From Ptychodera flava (lineage: Eukaryota > Hemichordata > Enteropneusta > Ptychoderidae), in assembly GCF_041260155.1 (NCBI RefSeq), contig NC_091943.1, positions 16,847,783 to 16,911,782 of the forward strand: 64,000 bases of DNA, in the 5' to 3' direction. This document shows, one piece after another, positions 61,301 through 64,000 of the stretch (position 1 is the stretch's first letter; each line of letters opens with the position of its first letter). The notes beneath the pieces were generated by a model. That model had not been told where the DNA came from, made no database searches, and saw only the letters and a program-made list of their open reading frames with translations. The position numbers were made by a program, and so were the translations under genes.

Positions 61301-64000
61301 ACGCGTTTCACAATAAAACAGAACACAAATTATTGCATTCACCCAACTCAAACATTCACAAATCAAAAACTCGAACCAAGTCTAAGTATCACCCAGTAAT
61401 TTTGTTAAAGGGGGAGGGGCAACCTTGCAAATGTTATACACTATCAATTTTTTTCAATGGTGATGAGGATTGACTTACCGTGGCACCTGATGGCAGCAAT
61501 GGAGGTGGAGGAAGTCGTCTTCGGACCAAGATTAAGTCATCTATATTTATATACACATAAGAAAATCAAAAAGAAAACACTGGATGATATGCACACATGC
61601 ATGCTTATAATTGCTTTTATTGTGCATCTATGTTAAATCCTGATAAAGTCACTATTTTTGTACGCTACGCTATCTGTTGAGTGCTCTGGATGAGGTTAGT
61701 AGACTTACTATAACTTTATGTCAATAAAATCAATGTTTTCCCTCTGGGCATTCAAGTATGAAAATTGTCATTTGAGTCTTGGGAAAGATCATAATAATGC
61801 TGCTAACCAGCATCATGGCTACAACAGAACTATTTTACACTGACCCCTAAAAACTGCAATGGCATATTAAGATACAGTAGTACCCAAAAAAACTAATTTC
61901 TGTATTACAAATGAGAAAATTCTTCATAAATATACTTTGATATTGTCAATACTTTTTTAAAAACACACATTATCTGTATGAAAAGTCTCACTTTTGATAA
62001 ATTTTTCATTGTTTTTATTTTGTATGTGAATTGTAAGTTTTTTTACTACTCCCAAAAGCATGTTAATACAACCATCATTGAGCTTGTCAACACTGCATTT
62101 ATACGTGTAAAATGCACTGTTATTGAATTCTTGTCCGGACCAGAATTCACTTGTCAACTATAACAATGCAGTCTACACATGTACAGGCTGAGTTGTCGAC
62201 GTGAATACTGTGTATCTCAACATGCTTTGGGGAGTAAAACAGGCAACTGTAGTAGACATTAAAAAATAAAAATAAGCAAAAAAATCATTTAAAGTTAAAA
62301 TAGCCCTTTAATCTCTGGCCCTCTAACGGACATTCTTTCCACATTCAAAGTCTAATCCTCAGGAATGAATTGCAAGCCACATGTTAACTCAATCTGAACT
62401 CTACTTGCCACTCTCACCTCCATCTTTGACCCCTTCTTGTCCTAATGTGCTCTCATCTGCCAGTGTGTTCCCGCTGGCGACGTGGATGAGACGGAAATAT
62501 ATAGCTGCTTTGGCTGCTTCGGGGTGAGTCACTGTGAAAAAACATATATGATTCAAATGTTCATATTTTAAGGGCAGATTATTGAGGATACCATGACAGG
62601 AGGCACTGTAGTCATTATCAGATGACATTGTGTAACTTAAAATTCTAATATTATTAGAGGGGCTAGGGATTGGTAGATGCCCAACATGCTATTTAATCAG
62701 ATACTATCAAATACAATTGATAATAGCTGGCACAGTGGGCTGCCGAAGGTGGCCGGAAGCGGCTGATACACACACATCAGTACAGCATGACAAGATTAAA
62801 ATTCTTCACGGCATGGTCGCTGCCATTGCAATCCCATCATTCTTGTGATTGCGTCATCGTACTTCACGGACCAGTTTCGATGGTTTTTTATTTTAAGCAA
62901 GATTTGCAAGCAATAAAGTTGCAAAACTACTACATAAACTTGACATAATAAATACAAATCAAAAAGCATCCATATATTTTCGTTTGGGATAAAAATATAT
63001 CACACTGTTCGATAGCATCAGCCTTCTGTGCGCTGCACGCCGTCTTGTGTCAAGGGTCACACGCTGGCTACGAGGCTATCAAGACCGGTGACGAAGAGGA
63101 ATATCTTAAAAATTTCTTTATCCAAAACCCGTCTACTACGAACAGTGAACTACACTTTATTGAAATTACATAGCTGCATGAGCTTATTGGCTCAGCCCTA
63201 GTGTGATATTATCATCTAACTTAAAAGTTAGAGTGTAATATTGGAAGAGTTTGGAAGTGACAGGTGCCTGACATACTTTTTATCAGATAATATTGGACAA
63301 CACTGATAATATCGTCTAACTTCTAAGTTAGAATATTGAAGGATGGCAGGTACCCGAAATGCCATTTTATCTATCAGACAATATCTGGTAAATTTATGTT
63401 CCTCATCTAACTTCTACGTAAAGTCCCGCATACAAATATATCACATCATGAAATGAATAAGGAGAAGCATTTATTACTGGATCCATTATCCCACAGGAAT
63501 CTCTCTTTAAGCTTGATTGCTGAAATACTTGGTTCAACTTCAATGACACCTGCAATTTAGAAAGATGAAACAAAATAGTGAGAGGAATTTGCAAACAGAC
63601 TTTCCGCTTTTTGAACGATTGAACGGTTGAATTTAACTAATAGTACACTCAATTTTCATTGAACTTGCAGTGCGAGCGATCTCCGCTTTAATGTGACAAG
63701 GATACAGTACACCTCAGTACACTTGTCATCCACATGTTACTTCCCCATCAATATGGGGGTTGGATGTGGGTGCCACTGGGTGTGTATGTGATATCAAAAC
63801 ATTACACTGTAGCGTTGTTAGTTGTTTAGAACTTGAATTCGAGATACTTTTCATATATTGGGGCAGAAAAAAGACTTTCAACAAAAATTCAAGTTGGTGA
63901 AAAGAGGATGAACATTGAAACAACACTTACCTTGGTCCCCCTTCATGTCACAAATCCTAACTTTCATCTTGCCTTCGAACAGATTTGACTCCGTCACCAC
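55344..64000 (-). CDS. UBAC1: UBAC1 / KPC2 orthologue (ubiquitin-associated domain protein 1)
   Basis: Eleven exons on the minus strand, in transcript order: 63931 to beyond 64000, 63478-63549, 62418-62531, 61479-61540, 59790-59897, 59067-59169, 58318-58432, 56921-57122, 56355-56441, 55933-56071, 55344-55471. They join in frame to 399 codons plus stop. The start codon lies just past the window edge, about two residues further by comparison with human UBAC1 (405 aa). Order: N-terminal ubiquitin-like region (..[12 protein letters not shown].., KLKERF), basic Pro-rich stretch ([10 protein letters not shown]), [15 protein letters not shown]1 ([24 protein letters not shown]), acidic linker, UBA2 ([29 protein letters not shown]), and a C-terminal STI1-like region ([26 protein letters not shown]). 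UBAC1 is the non-catalytic KPC2 subunit that, with RNF123 (KPC1), targets p27 for degradation in mammals. The short exon 63478-63549 is the least certain. Confidence 0.95.
57123..58317 (-). other. intron of UBAC1 between UBA1-coding exons
   Basis: A phase-2 intron splitting the UBA1 domain between LLLN-R and [12 protein letters not shown]-rich; no element recognised. Confidence 0.5.
60412..61384. mobile_element. TAGACTTGG-type element with 9 bp target duplication, long form
   Basis: A 973 bp element inside a UBAC1 intron. It begins TAGACTTGGTTCAAGTTGG and ends CCAAGTCTA, and is flanked by the exact 9-mer AGTATCACC (60403-60411 and 61385-61393). Its first 150 bp or so and last 130 bp match the 331 bp element at 13587-13917. 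The extra 640 bp in the middle contains a 60-codon open frame at 60640-60822 ([20 protein letters not shown]..) that I do not recognise and that the short form lacks. It could be transposase remains, captured host sequence or chance. Confidence 0.85.
61541..62417 (-). other. intron of UBAC1
   Basis: AT-rich intron with no recognised element or exon. Confidence 0.45.
62532..63477 (-). other. intron of UBAC1 with short repeated motifs
   Basis: Near 63210-63420 the words TATCATCTAACTTA.AAGTTAGA and ATTTTATCAGATAATAT recur two to three times as short diverged direct repeats, each containing an inverted TCTAACTT/AAGTTAGA. No exon is supported. Confidence 0.4.

Overview
This is a stretch of invertebrate animal nuclear DNA. 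It is AT-rich, its genes have small exons with GT-AG introns, and it is crowded with short non-autonomous DNA transposons and long microsatellites. The protein families and the closeness of the UBAC1 exons to the human protein suggest a marine invertebrate deuterostome such as a hemichordate, echinoderm or amphioxus. That placement is a guess.

Layout. 1-22.8 kb: no gene I can support. It holds TTAA-flanked MITEs, a 2.8 kb block present twice (the second copy carrying a 1.5 kb nested insert), a 0.7 kb direct duplication, foldback elements and simple repeats. 22.8-31.8 kb (+): a gene with a TATA/Inr promoter and eight coding exons (329 aa). It fuses a GAPR-1/GLIPR2-type CAP domain to a half LIM and two complete LIM domains. 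31.8-36.3 kb: intergenic, with very long microsatellites and one MITE. 36.3-48.6 kb (+): a tandem paralogue of the CAP-LIM gene (317 aa) with the same eight-exon plan. 48.6-55.3 kb: intergenic, with two MITEs. 55.3-64.0 kb (-): the UBAC1 (KPC2) orthologue in eleven exons, complete except for the first residue or two, which lie beyond the right edge. It is convergent with the CAP-LIM pair.

How the genes work together. The two CAP-LIM genes are a head-to-tail duplicate pair. Six of their seven coding introns have the same phase, both linkers are unrelated, and all LIM zinc ligands are kept. Neither protein has a signal peptide, so a cytoplasmic adaptor that joins a lipid-binding CAP fold to protein-binding LIM fingers is the simplest inference. 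UBAC1, a ubiquitin-ligase cofactor, is a neighbour with no evident functional link.

Most interesting points: the CAP-LIM architecture; a roughly 350 bp TTAA MITE family (13 full, partial or compound copies) with a palindromic YY1-like core, two copies lying within about 20 nt of 5' splice sites of the CAP-LIM genes; and three elements with TAGACT termini and 9 bp target duplications. I recognised no retrovirus, LTR element, Polinton, LINE, tRNA, rRNA or CRISPR array.
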